Notes under the pieces: generated by a model
Told to the model about the DNA's origin: nothing
What the model saw: only the letters and a program-made list of their open reading frames with translations
Databases searched by the model: none
Origin: Caprimulgus europaeus
Lineage: Eukaryota > Chordata > Aves > Caprimulgiformes > Caprimulgidae
Assembly: GCA_907165065.1 (NCBI GenBank)
Contig: OU015527.1
Span: 17,807,686 to 17,871,685 of the forward strand
Length of the DNA stretch: 64,000 bases
Direction: 5' to 3'
Translations under genes and position numbers: made by a program
In this document: piece after piece, positions 1 through 11,960 of the stretch
Position numbering within the stretch: the stretch's first letter is position 1
Layout of the letters: each line of letters opens with the position of its first letter

Positions 1-1879
1 TTGAACATGGAATCACCACAGCAAAGAGGCCTAAGGACTAACAGGAAAAAATAGGTAGTATAATCTTAGCAGGACAGTCCTTCACTTAACTTTGAAGTAG
101 ATATATCGTTATTTTAATATTTTTTCCCAGAACTGGAAGAAGTTGTGTGACTGCGCTTCCAAGTCTTCCATCAATTCCACAGATTCCACTCCATTATATT
201 TTTATGCACGAAAGAGGGTTTTCTGTCATTAGCTAGGAAGTCTCTAGCAAAAGAAAGATCACATTTAGTGCTTATCATGACTGTGAGAAATCAGCCTATT
301 TTATCTTTTTCATCTTGGGACACTAACATTTAAATTAATGAATTCAAACTCCATTCTAATACAGACATTCCTATTCTTACTGGTTTAGCATTAATAAGAT
401 GCTATTGGATGAAAGAATAATAAGGAGATAAACATCAGTGGAACAGAGGAACATTGGTCTGTTTGCAGCTGAATTTAAACTTATGTCTAGAGGTTTGTAT
501 GGCAGCTTTTGTAGTTTCAAATCTTGTATGCACAGATGGAAATAATTAGGAGGCAGAAACTTAGCAGTACCTTACTTATAGAAAGAAAAAATATTTTAGA
601 CATTTTTTCAAGTTGTTTTTCAAATTTCTTTCTTCATGTGACCTCTCTTTTATGAATTGTGAGTGTGAACTAGACGGATATTTTAGAGCCAGTACAGAAC
701 AAACTGCAGGAGTTATTTACTTCTTTGTTTAGTTAATTTTCTACTGAATCAGTTTAGGATAGGGTGAAGACTCTGGAGGTGGCAGTGGTGAGAGGCTGAA
801 GACTATGGCTGGGAGAGGAAGCAGAGAGGCACAGACTCTCCTCTGTTAGCTGCCAGGAGCTGCTAGGTGGCCTCAAGACATATTGTTTATTTCTATATCA
901 AGGCATTCGAGCTTCCCCTGAAGAAGTGCTCTCAGAGGGTGTCAGCAATGGGGTAAGATGAAGTGACATGAAGGAACAATTTTCTCTGCAAGTGTAAGTG
1001 GGATGAACTCATGTTCACTGTTCTTTCAGGAACTGTGCTAGAACCACTGTCTAAGACACATCAGAAGTCAGTGTGGAGAAGCTCTATGACTATCTTTCTG
1101 TGTAAAGGCAGGTGAATTCAGTCTCTCGGCCCTCAAAAATGGTCTTTTTTCATTCATAAAATACGAAGACCAAAAAAATGTCTTAATCATTATTGCTATA
1201 GCCAGGTCCACCAGAAGGAATACAAACAAAAATTTGGATGCAATAATGTCTAAAAATATTAGGGGAAAGTAATACAAATATTTAAAATGAAAGGTAAGGA
1301 GGTGAGTAGAAGAAGAAATAAGGAAAACAGCAAAATGAAAGATGAAACAAAATTGGACCTTAGTGTTTTAAAGATGTTCTCATCAGAGGATTTCAGCTTC
1401 TCCTCACTTAGACTTTAAACAGAATGCAAGGACACAGAAAATGCTGTTAGGGATCTCTTTTATCTTTTAACAGCTCCACTTTGTGGAATAATACAAAGCA
1501 GTGTTTATTTGGGCCCAAGAACTTTCCTCTTATTCAGAATAGTAAAAGTCTGAACCTCAAGAAGATTTGCTTGGCATTGATGTCAATGCCATTTGACTGT
1601 AGAAATCTCATTGTAATGCAGCATTAACCATCAAAATATGTGTTAACACTTGAAATAAGTATGAAGAACTTAACATCTTCTGACACACACTAATTTTTCT
1701 TTTGGCCAAGGATGTCATACTATCCTTGTAGGAGCTTTTATTTTCTTCTCAAACAATTCACTGAAGCAGAACAGTCATTAAAGGAAACAGACTGTCTGTA
1801 TTTGTTAATACTGGTTTGTTCTCCCAAATGAGTTTAAAGACCATACTTCTGAACATAATTTACATATTTAATAAATATT
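1..1879. other. Unique AT-rich DNA, no gene seen
   Basis: No open frame here resembles a known protein and no repeat family was recognised. A purine-rich patch lies near 770-860. The stretch ends at the 3' terminus of the first CR1 copy. Confidence 0.6.
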
Positions 1880-3706
1880 ATAGAATCATTGAATCATAGA
1901 ATGATTTGGTTGGAAAAGACCTTTGAGATCAAGTCCAACTATACCTAACCACTACTAAAGCACATCTCTGAGCACCTTATCTAGCCATCTTTTAAATGCT
2001 TCCAGGGATGGTGACCCAACCACCTCCCTAGGTAGCTCACTCCATTACCTGACAACCATTTCAGTGAAGATTTTTCCTGACATCCAATCTGTACCTCCCT
2101 TGGTGCAACTTGAGGCCATTTTCTCTTGTTCTATCACTAGTTACTTGGGAGAAAAGATACACACTCCTTTCAGGTAGTTGTAGACAGTGATAAGGTCTCC
2201 CCTCAGCCTCCTCTTCTCTAAACAACCCCAGTTCCCTCAGCTGCTTCTCATAAGGCTTGTTCTTCAGATCCTTCACCAGCCTCATTGCCCTTCTCTGGAC
2301 ACGCTTCAGTGCCTCAATGTCCTTCTTGTAGTGAGGAGCCCAAAACTGGACACAGTATTCAAGGTGAGGCCTCACCAAAGCTGAGTACAAGGGAAGGGTG
2401 ACTTCCCTGGTCCTGCTGGCCACACTGTTTCTGATACAAGCCAGGATGCCATTGGCTTTCTTGGCCACCTGGGCACACTGCTGGCTCATATTCAGACACT
2501 CCCAGGTCCTTTTCCACCAGGCAGCTTTCTGGACACTCTTTCCCCAAACCTGTAGATTTGCATGGGGTTGTTGTGAGCCAAGTGCAGGACCTAGCATTTG
2601 GGCTTGTTGAACTTCATGTAGTTGGTTGCAGCCCATTGATCCAACCTGTCCACATCCCTCTGTAGAGTCTTCCTAACTTTAAGCAAATCAACACTTTCAC
2701 CCAGCTTAGTGTCATCTGTGAATTTACTGAGGGTGCACTCAATTCCATTGTTCAGATCATTGATAAAGATGTTAATCAGGACTGCCCCCAACACTGAGCC
2801 CTGGGAAACACCACTTGTGACTGGCCTCCACCTGGATTTAACTCCATTTACCACCACCCTTTGGGCCTGGCCGTACAGCCAGTTTTTAACCCAGCATTTT
2901 TAACGCGGCCATTGGCAGCCAGTTTCTCAAGCAGAATGCTGTGGGAAATGGTGTCAAAGACTTTACTGAAGTCCAGGTTCACCACATCCACAGCCTTTCC
3001 CCCGTCCACCATACAGGTAATCTTGTCATAGAAGGAGATCAGGTTAGTCAGGCAGGACCTGCCCTTCATAAACCCATGGTGACTTGGCCTGATCACCTGG
3101 TTGGCCTGTGTGTGCTGTGTTATAGCACTCAAGATGATCCGCTCCATGACCTTCCCCAGCACTGAGGTCAGACTGGCAGATCTCTAGCTCCCAAGATCCT
3201 CCCACCAGCCCTTGTAAATGGTCATAACATTTGCCAACCTCAGGTCAAGTGGAACCTTCCCAGTCAGCCAGGACTGCTGATAGATGATGGAAAGGGGTTC
3301 TGGCAAGTGCCTATTCCAGATCCCTCAATACCCTCAGGTAGACCCCATCTGGCCCCATAGACTTGTGAATGTCTAATTGTCTCAGCAGAGCTCTAACCAT
3401 TTCCTCCTGGATCATGGGAGCTTTGTTCTGCTCCCTGCCCCTGCCTTTTAGCTCAGAGGGCTGGGTACCCAGAGAACAGCTGACCTTACTATTAAAGATT
3501 GAGGTAAAGAAGGCATTAAGTACCTCGGCCTTGTCCTCACCCCTTGCCACTATTGTCCCTCCTGCATCCAGTAAACTATGGGGGTTCTCCTTGGCTTTCC
3601 TCTTGTTGTTAATATATTTATAGAAACATTTTGGTTATCTTTCACAGAGTTGGCCAATTTAAGTTCTAGTTAGGATTTAGCCTTTCTGATTTTCTCTTTG
3701 CAGAAC
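1880..3706 (-). mobile_element. CR1 LINE copy, 5'-truncated (subfamily A)
   Basis: This is a non-LTR retrotransposon of the CR1 family, inserted so that its sense strand is the minus strand. The 3' end lies at about 1880, where GAATCAT/GAATCATA units are the reverse complement of the CR1 8-bp terminal repeat. Going up in coordinate the element passes through the short 3' UTR, the ORF2 C-terminus, the reverse-transcriptase palm and fingers, and part of the linker between endonuclease and RT. It fades out near 3706, so about half of a full CR1 (about 4.5 kb is usual) is missing from the 5' side. Such truncation is typical of CR1. The copy is closely related to the one at 51288-52560 and shares lesions with it. 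Confidence 0.95.
1955..3660 (-). pseudogene. CR1 ORF2 remnant (reverse transcriptase), inactive
   Basis: ORF2 of CR1 encodes an endonuclease and reverse transcriptase that copies the element RNA at the target site. The remnant reads on the minus strand in broken pieces. 3311-3550 encodes a linker segment ending ..SMGPDGVYLRVLRDLE. 2848-3162 holds RT motifs (HHGFMKGRSCLTN, LDFSKVFDTISHSILLEKL). 2591-2857 holds [17 protein letters not shown] and the catalytic box, which reads FTDD instead of FADD (2711-2722). 2061-2636 holds the conserved thumb/C-terminal region ([21 protein letters not shown]-like tail). The tail ends VLRDVL-stop at 1955. There are several frame changes and a stop right after the KFNKPKC motif (2591-2593), so no functional protein can be made. 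Confidence 0.92.
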
Positions 3707-5630
3707 ATACTGTTTTCTTTGCTTGATGATAGCCCAGTAGGACAAATATATCAACAAGTACCCTACTACAGCACGTGAGAAAAATCTCAGCAGTGATCAG
3801 CTTTGTTGTTACGTTTCTTTCTTTAAGCTGGTGTAAAAATATGGGTCCTGGGATGATAAACAGCCTGAAAAATATTTGTATGAACAAAGATGGAATAACA
3901 ACAACAATATTTTGTTATTTTATCCTACTTTAACTTTTTAGTCTCACTACTCTCTGCATTAAACTTCTTTCTCTTCTACTTTTGATCTTTAGAGCAATAT
4001 TTTTGCACTAAAAGGATCTTATTTCAAGGATCTTATTTACTGCAGTTAAACTTTATCCTTGGATCATTATATTTTCAGATCCCAGACCACATCAAATTAG
4101 AGTTTAGGATAGGATGTCTTGGAGACTTAGTATCCTGTGCTTTTCATTGCTTGCTTTCTGAAAGACAAGCATTCATACCACACTATTAGATATTATAAAA
4201 TCACTTTTGATATCAAATAATTATCTCCTGTGAGTTAAAAAACTGTTAGAATTTTGTTGAATTCTAAAGTTAAAAATATCTCCTGTGAGCTGTTATTTCT
4301 GTAGCATGGCAGTGATAGCACAGCCTTCGCTAACAGTTATGATCTTTTCTCAGTGCTGAGATGAAAAATTAGAAACAAAATTTGTCTCAAACACAGTTTT
4401 ATTAGAAGATCCATTCTAAATATATGTATGTAGGTAAACTTTCAGGTTTACTAAAGTTTTGGTTTTGATACTGTGTACTATTCCTAAGCTAAATCTCGTT
4501 TCTCAACTCTGTTGAAGACAATCCTTATGCCTGCTTTACTCCAACATCTGTGATTTATGTAGAATTAACCTGTACATCTGCATACAACTCTGTTTCACCT
4601 ATAGGTGTTTTTTCTGTATTTTTTTTCACTGAGGCAAATGGAGCCACTGTTTAATAGGCCATGAAGACAAACAGCAACCCTTGCTCAGTTGCAACACTGG
4701 ACCTGTGGACTGTACAGGTAACTCATAAAACCATGTAGAGAAAAATGGGAGAGGACTAAGTGTCCTTGGTAAATCTGTATGTGCTTATGCTAAGTTTCTT
4801 TTCCTGTTGAGTTCGTGCAGTCAGATTTAGGGAAATACTTTAATATCCTGGCTCTGGCACAGTCACCTGGTCTGATCCAGGGCAAGTGAGTCGCAGTTAT
4901 TTGAAATATCACACAAAAAAGTCTTTTTTAAAAGTCTACAGCACTGTACATTAGGGATTTATGGCTACATTTTTGGGAGTAGAAAAATTACGCACTGTGT
5001 TCTCTAGACTGTAATTTGTTGTCTAAATAGATACTGAGCTACTTTGAAAACCAACAGTATCGGTCTCTCCACTCTTCAGCTACTTGGCAGTAAAAGTAGA
5101 TAAGTACAAGCTTTTCTGTCTTCCTGTGAGAACCAGGAGTATTTACAATACATTTGCAAATATATAAAGTGCTCAAATGTTATGTGAAAGAACTAGCAGA
5201 AAGTCAAGTTTTTATTGCAGTAGAAGGGTAATAAACTGCTCTATTTTTGGCAGACTCTAAGGCTGTTTCATTCAAAAGTTTACATTAATATCAGGCCACG
5301 CTGCCTCTCTCCAGTGGTTTCTCCTGAATTCCTGAGGTATCACAATTCATACCTCTTTTACGAGACTGCATTTCCAAAACACAAAGAACACTTTCCCTCT
5401 GTAGATCTTCCTACAGTTAGCGTAAGCATCTCACCATACACTAAAAAGGTGTTGAATTCTTCTTTTGCAACACTGAGTAGACTCAGCTCTCACTGAAGTT
5501 ACTTGGATATTAAAGGTTCAGTCCCCAGCAAGGTCAGGGCTTCTAAAGTCCATTTGCTAGTGTCTTTTATAACTTGCTTTTGTCAGAACTCTTTTAGTTC
5601 AATTTTCTTGTTTCACATAGCCTTTTATTA

Positions 5631-5653
5631 TTTTTTTTTTTTTTTTTCCCCCC
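5631..5653. repeat. Homopolymer tract T17 followed by C6
   Basis: The sequence shows 17 T directly followed by 6 C. No CR1 or other element body is attached on either side, so this looks like a free simple repeat, not a retrotransposon tail. Confidence 0.9.
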
Positions 5654-6639
5654 AAGAGAGCTTTTGTCTTTAAAATTTCAGTTGTACAAAAAATTGAGTG
5701 ACTTACAAACTTTTGGAGAAGTGTCTGGCAGTCATCTCCATGGGAAACATGTTAGAAAAAAGAAAGAGGCTATAAAGATTGTTTGCCTTACCTATAAATA
5801 GTCAAAAATAAATTTTAAAATCCTATTTGGTGACTGACAGCAGAATTAGGAAGGTTTTGGTTGATAGTATTAAAGTCATAATCCTCTGTCCTGCATGAAA
5901 ATTCACAGGCATGCTAGCCTACACCTCTGTAGTATTTCACTGAAATAAATGGTTCTCTACAGTGGTACAGGCCTTGACACTAAAGGGTTTGAAGGCAGGA
6001 CAAGAACCAAAGAAGGTAAATATAAATGTATCAGGGAGGAAAGGAAACTAGACGTATATTTTGTCACTGGAGAAAAATCACCTTGTGGTTTGGCAGCTTA
6101 TGTTAACTTCTCCCTCCCAGAATGTTAGCTCCTCTTGAATGTCTGCATGTGATATGTAAGCATTCTATTTAATTTCTTTTTAATAAAAACCTTGGGCTAA
6201 GGTTGACTTTGTTACATTAGTAGAAATCCAAAGTGAACTCCACTGAAATGATCAGGTTTATCCTGGAAACATATTGCAGTAAGTTAGATCATAAATTGCC
6301 CCCCTGACCCTCATCTGGTGAAAATATTTTCTTCCATGAGTGACAATTTGATGGAAAATTAGTCATCCTAGACTTTACTGAGGTAAAGGAAGTGTTATCA
6401 TCACAATATACCTGAATCTGGTTATTCTTAGAAATGTGAAGTTTGTAAGAGATTTTTAAAAGTCCCAAATGTTTCCAAGCATCCTTAGGAGCTACGGCCT
6501 CAAAGAAACAACGTCACAGGATCTAACCACTTGTTTCAAAAACATGACCAAGTTACACTTTATGAAAGGCTCTCTATCTGCAACATATCGACGTTTGTAT
6601 AAATGCTCCTTTTCTGCAACTCCTTAATTTTCAGGGCAA

Positions 6640-6900
6640 ATAAGAAGGCACCACTTGTGTGACCATTGAATCCAGAAGTTATTTTGATAATTATTTCACA
6701 CTAAAAATCCAAATTTGAAGCAATGATGTGAGACCATGATAATATGGAAATTAAGAACAATGAATAATCAATCAGACAAACCTTGGTTTTTGATCTTTAC
6801 TGCAGTGATCACAATCCTCCTACATTACTATGCTTAGGAGAAAGCCTTCATCTTTTGTGAACTGAGCAATGTCAAAGGCAAATTAACAATGAATTTGCTT
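6640..6900. promoter_or_regulatory. Candidate conserved non-coding block with PBX-like site
   Basis: This AT-rich block contains a dense set of homeodomain-like motifs, including an AATCAATCAG stretch (about 6767-6776) that resembles a PBX/HOX composite site, and repeated ATTA/TAAT cores. There is no coding potential. The call is an inference from motif density only. Confidence 0.2.
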
Positions 6901-7167
6901 TTAAGGAGGTTATGAAAATATTCAACATGCCTGGCTTTAGCTACAAGCTTTTATGCCATTGTAGCTAACTACTTATTCCACTCTATAAACAAATTGTAAA
7001 GTCAAGAAAATACTTGCTTATTTTTAACTGTCCAGCTTTTTGTAAAACAGTCAAGTATCACATGACTTTTTCCTACATATCTAGATATATGTTGATGAAA
7101 ACTCAATATTTTTACTAAAAAAAAATCTGAGCACTTTATATTCCCACCAATATTACAGAAAAAAAGA

Positions 7168-7201
7168 CCCTCAAACCACCACCACTCCCCCTCCCACCCC
7201 C
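7168..7201 (-). other. Candidate G-quadruplex-forming strand
   Basis: On the plus strand there are C-runs of 3, 5, 3 and 5 (7168-7170, 7187-7191, 7193-7195, 7197-7201). The minus strand therefore has G5, T, G3, A, G5, a 16-nt spacer with three further GG pairs, and G3. This fits a three-tetrad quadruplex with two single-base loops and one long loop. It stands out because the flanks are very AT-rich. Confidence 0.45.
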
Positions 7202-7831
7202 TTTAATGAGTAAACTGTATAAGTATTTATCTTATGTTTTTACCTCACACATGCAGTGAAGAAGGCATAATAGGGTGGTCATAAATTATATTCCCACTAC
7301 CCCAGTACAATATAGCCCATACATTGTGACCTCTCTTGCCCAGATGCCTACTACATGAACAGCAGCTTAAAGAGGGAGCAGAATATAATGACATATAACT
7401 TACCATGAGAAGAATGCTGGTCCTGGGTAGAAGTGCTTCACTTTTTATATGCTGAATGAAGAGTAGTTCATGAACTGTTCATGTCTTTAAAACTAAAAAC
7501 TGTGAACACATATATATTGTGATATAACAGAATATCATGTAGACTGCTTCTATGTGTAGGAGAGGGTGTCTTACTTTGCTCCTCACTGAAATAATTGTCA
7601 AGAAGTTAGCAGTACTATAAGAAAACTAAGCAGCTTTTAAAGATGATGGAAGATGGAAATTTTATAAGTTAGCATTAATAAACATCTGTAAATTTTTAAC
7701 TCTCCAAGAATTTCAAATGTTTTTTTAAATTTCTATATAGACATGACTGACACATAGAACATGATGGTGGTATTACTAGTGTTTTAAAACTGAAAAACTC
7801 AGAATATTTCACAAACACAGATAGAGCAAAT

Positions 7832-7875
7832 AATTCCTTTGTGAGGAATTGTTTTTACCTATGTGAGGTAAAAAC
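7832..7875. other. Two abutting perfect hairpins
   Basis: The first hairpin has 7-bp arms (AATTCCT / AGGAATT, 7832-7838 and 7844-7850) around loop TTGTG. The second starts at the next base and has 10-bp arms (GTTTTTACCT / AGGTAAAAAC, 7851-7860 and 7866-7875) around loop ATGTG. The loops and their closing bases share the pattern CCTWTGTGAGG. The stems are too short for a microRNA precursor. Confidence 0.75.
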
Positions 7876-8417
7876 ATAATAGTCAGGGTGACTACTGCAT
7901 TTGCTGCTTCATAGGAAATTCTGTGACAGCCCCCAAAAGTCAAAAGAAGAACAGAAAAAAAAATTTCCCATGATACAAAATTTCAGAAATTGTTTCAATA
8001 AAAATGAAATAATCTTTTCAGAGTTTAACTGTTTAAAACAAAAAGGAGACAGGTAGAAATATCTGTTAATTTAAAACATTAGAAGTAAAACAAATATTTA
8101 ATCAAGAATATTACATATCTCAAAGTAGGGCAATACTTTTTTCTTGTTACTTTTGAAACTATGACTTTTAAATTTTTTTTAAAAAGTTTTTTTTTTTCAT
8201 CACAGAGCCTCAACACTGCATGTTCTGATCATCTGTACTTAGTACACTGACCGATTATTTGCTGGATAGTAAAAACAATGAGATAGGAACAATCGTTACT
8301 CCCCCACCTCTGTGTTTCTTCAGGCTGTAACTTTCACCTGCTAATATAGTCAAACTTTGTCAGGAATATATTTACCAGAATAATTCAACCTTGACTTGAT
8401 TTCCAATAAACATAACT

Positions 8418-8487
8418 CAAAAAAACCCCCAAACAACACCACACAAAAAAACCCAACAACCAAAAAAACCCAAAACACAAAAAACCC
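8418..8487. repeat. A/C-only low-complexity run (70 nt)
   Basis: For 70 consecutive bases the plus strand contains only A and C, as alternating A-runs and C-runs of irregular period. It has no unit repeat, so it is not an ordinary microsatellite. The complementary strand is G/T only. Confidence 0.9.
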
Positions 8488-9339
8488 TCAGTGGTCAGAA
8501 TGTATTATAGTTTATTTGGTTGCTGCACAGAACAATTCCTGACTGAAAACATCAAAACTGATTTTAATAATCTATTAATTGTCCATTTGCACTTTAAACA
8601 AAATTACTTTAACTGCTGTGTATGTGTCTGTTTTAGGTGTGCACACATAGGAGGTTGGCTGGTGTTGTCTTTTACTAATCAAAGAGATTCCTTCTCTACT
8701 AAACAACTTTTCTTTCTGTTTGTTCATATTGAGAGGTCATAATCCCTAGTGGCTTTAGATATAATCTGTCACTATGGGAATGACTGTAGTGCTACAAAGG
8801 GAGGTTTGTGACCTTTCAGTATATAAAAACATTAGGTTTCCATTACCTTCTTAAATAGCACTGAAGAATTTTCATTTCAGTGTTGGGAGTTATCTTTCCT
8901 AAGTGGATGTAGGGCTAACTATCCATGTAGGTGATAAGTGTTATCCCTAGTCATTACTGATTGTGCCAATGCTTTGATTTCTAAAAGATAATGAATAACT
9001 TAATAAAGAACTGTCAATGGATGAACTGACACCTTTAACCAAGCAGTGAAAGGCTTTGACTGCTTAAAAAGGATTTATCAGTACATGATAGAGGTTGAAG
9101 AATTACCATTAAATCCTAGCAAAAATAATATAAAACATAGCAGGGGGAAAACAAGAACAAGTTTTACACATTTTTTAATTAATGCAAATTTTCATGTTGC
9201 TTCATTTTCTTTCATTATATGGTTTAGGATTAAAGAAAGAAGCCATCACTTGATTGCCTATTGCAAGACATCTCTGGCCTTGACTGATAATAAAAAGGAG
9301 TGAATGGTATGAAGCCTAAGGAACAAGGCTCAATCACTC

Positions 9340-9990
9340 CCAGCAATTACTGTGTCTTATTGATAACTTGCAGCTCTATCCTACAAATGCCATCTCTGGA
9401 ACAAAGCCTGTCACAGATCAGACTGAATCCATTAAAAAGCTTTGATTAACGTGTCCCTAGGGTGTGCTGGGGAAACTTTTTTACACCAAATGACAGCCTA
9501 TTGCTACTGCTCCTGAATTGTCCTCCTGCAATACTCTTGTATTTTAATCTAATGCACAGTTTAAATTAAAAAACAGCAATGACTTTGTGTGACCTAAATA
9601 CAAGCCGTTTTTATTCATTGTGGGATTTATCAACTGCTTGCAGATTAAGTGTTCAGAGAAGCAACAATTAACCTTACTGCGTGTTAGCTAATATTAATTA
9701 TATATATCCTGTGCTTTCTTGTGCTAGTGTACATGTGCCCAAAGAAAGGGTCGTATTTAATGTGCTCTGTTTAGTGGACAAGCAGCTTTGTACTTGTCTT
9801 CCCTTGAAAACAAATTGTTTGCATTTGACAAGCATAACGTCAACAATGTTGGCTTTCTTTAGCAGGAGCTGACATTGATGTGTAAATGGATTTCAGTCCT
9901 TTTGAAACAGACACACAAAAGCTCCATCTTTCTGGGCCTCAAATTTCAAGAGGGCGAGGAATTGCCCTCTACACACCCAATCATTTTCCC
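9340..9990. promoter_or_regulatory. Candidate conserved non-coding block
   Basis: The block has no coding potential but shows scattered CpG (around 9450, 9607, 9679, 9751, 9838, 9955) in a background where CpG is rare. It also has many homeodomain-type cores, for example TTTAATCTAATGCAC, TTTTTATTCATTG and AACAATTAACC. This texture is typical of vertebrate developmental enhancers. The call is an inference; alignment to chicken, turtle and mammal would decide. Confidence 0.3.
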
Positions 9991-10329
9991 ATCATCCACT
10001 GGGGAAAACAGCCCTTATCTACTGTGAATATTATTTTTCTTTGTTACCCTGCAGTCCCTTGTAAGACATATGCTGAATGGTATGTGTCAGGGCCAGCAGG
10101 GAATAATACATTACGAACAAAAAAATGATTCCTTTACACTCCATTAAAATACATATTTAGAAACACCTGCAGGTATAAGAAGCCCTTGCCAGAAGCTTGT
10201 TTGACGTGATGTGCTAGAGTCTAGGAAAAAGACATAAAAGAAAAACCTGATTCTGTTCACACTCCGGTCAGTGATAAAATCACAAAAAAACCCCAATAAT
10301 AAAACAATGTTAAAGCAGAGCTAACTCCA

Positions 10330-10450
10330 CAGAAAAACAAGTGTCAAAATGCTGAGCCATTTGGCACAGCGGTCATTTATTAGTAGCAATTCAAATTTCC
10401 CGTGTGCTCTATCTTTAATGAGGGCTAGCGCTCTTAAGCCGTACCTGGGC
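10330..10450. promoter_or_regulatory. Candidate conserved non-coding block
   Basis: Four CpG dinucleotides lie within about 75 bases (10369-10442), in AT-rich surroundings and next to balanced-composition sequence such as GGTCATTTATTAGTAGC and TCTTTAATGAGGGC. Open frames exist on both strands, up to 123 codons on the minus strand over 10321-10692, but none resembles a known protein. A stop-poor constrained non-coding element is the simpler reading. Confidence 0.28.
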
Positions 10451-11789
10451 CCAAGCTCAAGACAACACTTTTCCATACCAGAGGGAAGCAACTGGGCAAG
10501 ACTGGGAGAGTGGCTGGGATCAGCAGTAGAGAGGCATACTGCAGACCCTGGCATGGCTGGTGTCTGAGGCAGGCGAGGGGAAGGAAGAGTGGTAGCAGCA
10601 GCATCATGGTGAGTGCTGTGATTCCTTTCTGCCGCACAAAACTCTCCCTGAGAAAGGGGGAAGTGTGGAGACAGAAATGTGAATTTCTTCAACTGTTTTA
10701 AGTACCTTCCACTACCTTCAGAGCTGTGTTATGAAATGAAATGTGGTACAAAGTAGCACTGCTTGCCAGTAAGCCACTGATAATTGTACTGGGATCATGG
10801 TAGAGAGGAGCTAGCAAGCTTCTGTACCTTTAAAAAAGCTAAAGAGCAATAATCCTTCATGCAGCAGCATTTAAATCTGGAGACAATGGTGAGGAAATAA
10901 ACACGCTCCTTGTCAGCAACACTTCAAGCAGTGCTGGGGTAAGTACTATTTGAGGGGAGTAGCACCTTCTTCTAGGTTTGCATTGCTTCTAACAGGAGTT
11001 TTCCACATCCCAAATGGGATTAATTTTCCTAGAATTATGACAGGCAGTGCAAGGATTTAGCCACCTGCTTCTAGGTTTCCTTTGAATCTCTCCAGGTTTA
11101 TGAGTATGCAGTTAGTTCTAAAGGATGTGCATGGAGATGTTGACTTGAAATGTGTTTTACAATGTACAGGAGCTGACACCATAAATCCAACTAAAGGCAG
11201 AGCAGAAACCTAGATGTTCAGCTGCTGAGAACAAGTTTGAATAAATATGCACGGCTCCCAGAAAACAGGCACTATTGCTGTCAGATTTGGATTTGTGCTA
11301 TTCATATAAAATGATAGTGCCATATATTTTAACACCCCTGACAATGTTATTTGTTGACTTTGTAGATTGACCACCTATGTCTGCTTGACAACAATTGACA
11401 AAAGCCTTTCTGTACAGGGTAATTGTGGCTACAAATGTGCTTTCAGTGCCTCTATTACCTTCCCTTTAGCAGGTGTAGCACTTTATTGCTTGATACTACT
11501 CTCTCTTTTAGAAGTCTGGCTTCAAGCCTCCTTTGTTGGAACCCAGATGCCAGCCTCTATTTAACTATTCATTAAAAAAAAAGAAAGAACATCCCCCCAC
11601 ACAACCATCTGGAGTAGAACTGATAGGGGAGGGAACTCATTTCTGTACCTTTTTTAACTGTCTTAAAGGTGAAAGGATTTGTCAAATCCATTAATGACCT
11701 ATCTTAGATTTAACAGACACTTCACATTCAGAAAGGCTTGTTCAGAAGCTGCTTCAAACAAAGGCAACAGAAGCAAGGAAGAACATGCA

Positions 11790-11960
11790 CAGGGGGCAAA
11801 ATGGTTTGGGAAATATAAATCTGCCCAATTATAATTTGAACAAAAACAAGTGAGAAACCATACTCTGCTGAGGTACTATTGGCCAAGCATCTGGGCTTTG
11901 CATTCATGCATAATTAAGCTTTAGACAGCTGCAGGCTTCTCCAGTGTGACAGGGCACAGG
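11790..11960. promoter_or_regulatory. Candidate enhancer with POU/homeodomain sites
   Basis: The core holds a TTTGCAT half-octamer (11897-11903) and an ATGCATAATTAA stretch (11906-11917) three bases apart. This arrangement fits POU-homeodomain or homeodomain dimer binding. No coding potential is seen. The role is inferred from motifs only. Confidence 0.28.

Noticed and set aside
2187..3623. Plus-strand ORFs of 60-84 codons
   Set aside because: Antisense shadows of the CR1 ORF2 remnant.
10035..10085. Possible 26-base microexon between a pyrimidine-rich CCCTGCAG and GGTATGT
   Set aside because: Both sites match consensus only loosely as a pair, no flanking exons exist, and it lies next to a constrained-looking non-coding block that explains the sequence equally well.
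10605..10625. Strong splice-donor-like CATCATGGTGAGTG
   Set aside because: No convincing acceptor or coding frame upstream pairs with it. A single GTGAGT is expected by chance many times in 64 kb.
10321..10692. 123-codon minus-strand ORF
   Set aside because: No recognisable domain. The constrained-looking part is short and both strands are open, which fits a stop-poor non-coding element better than a gene.
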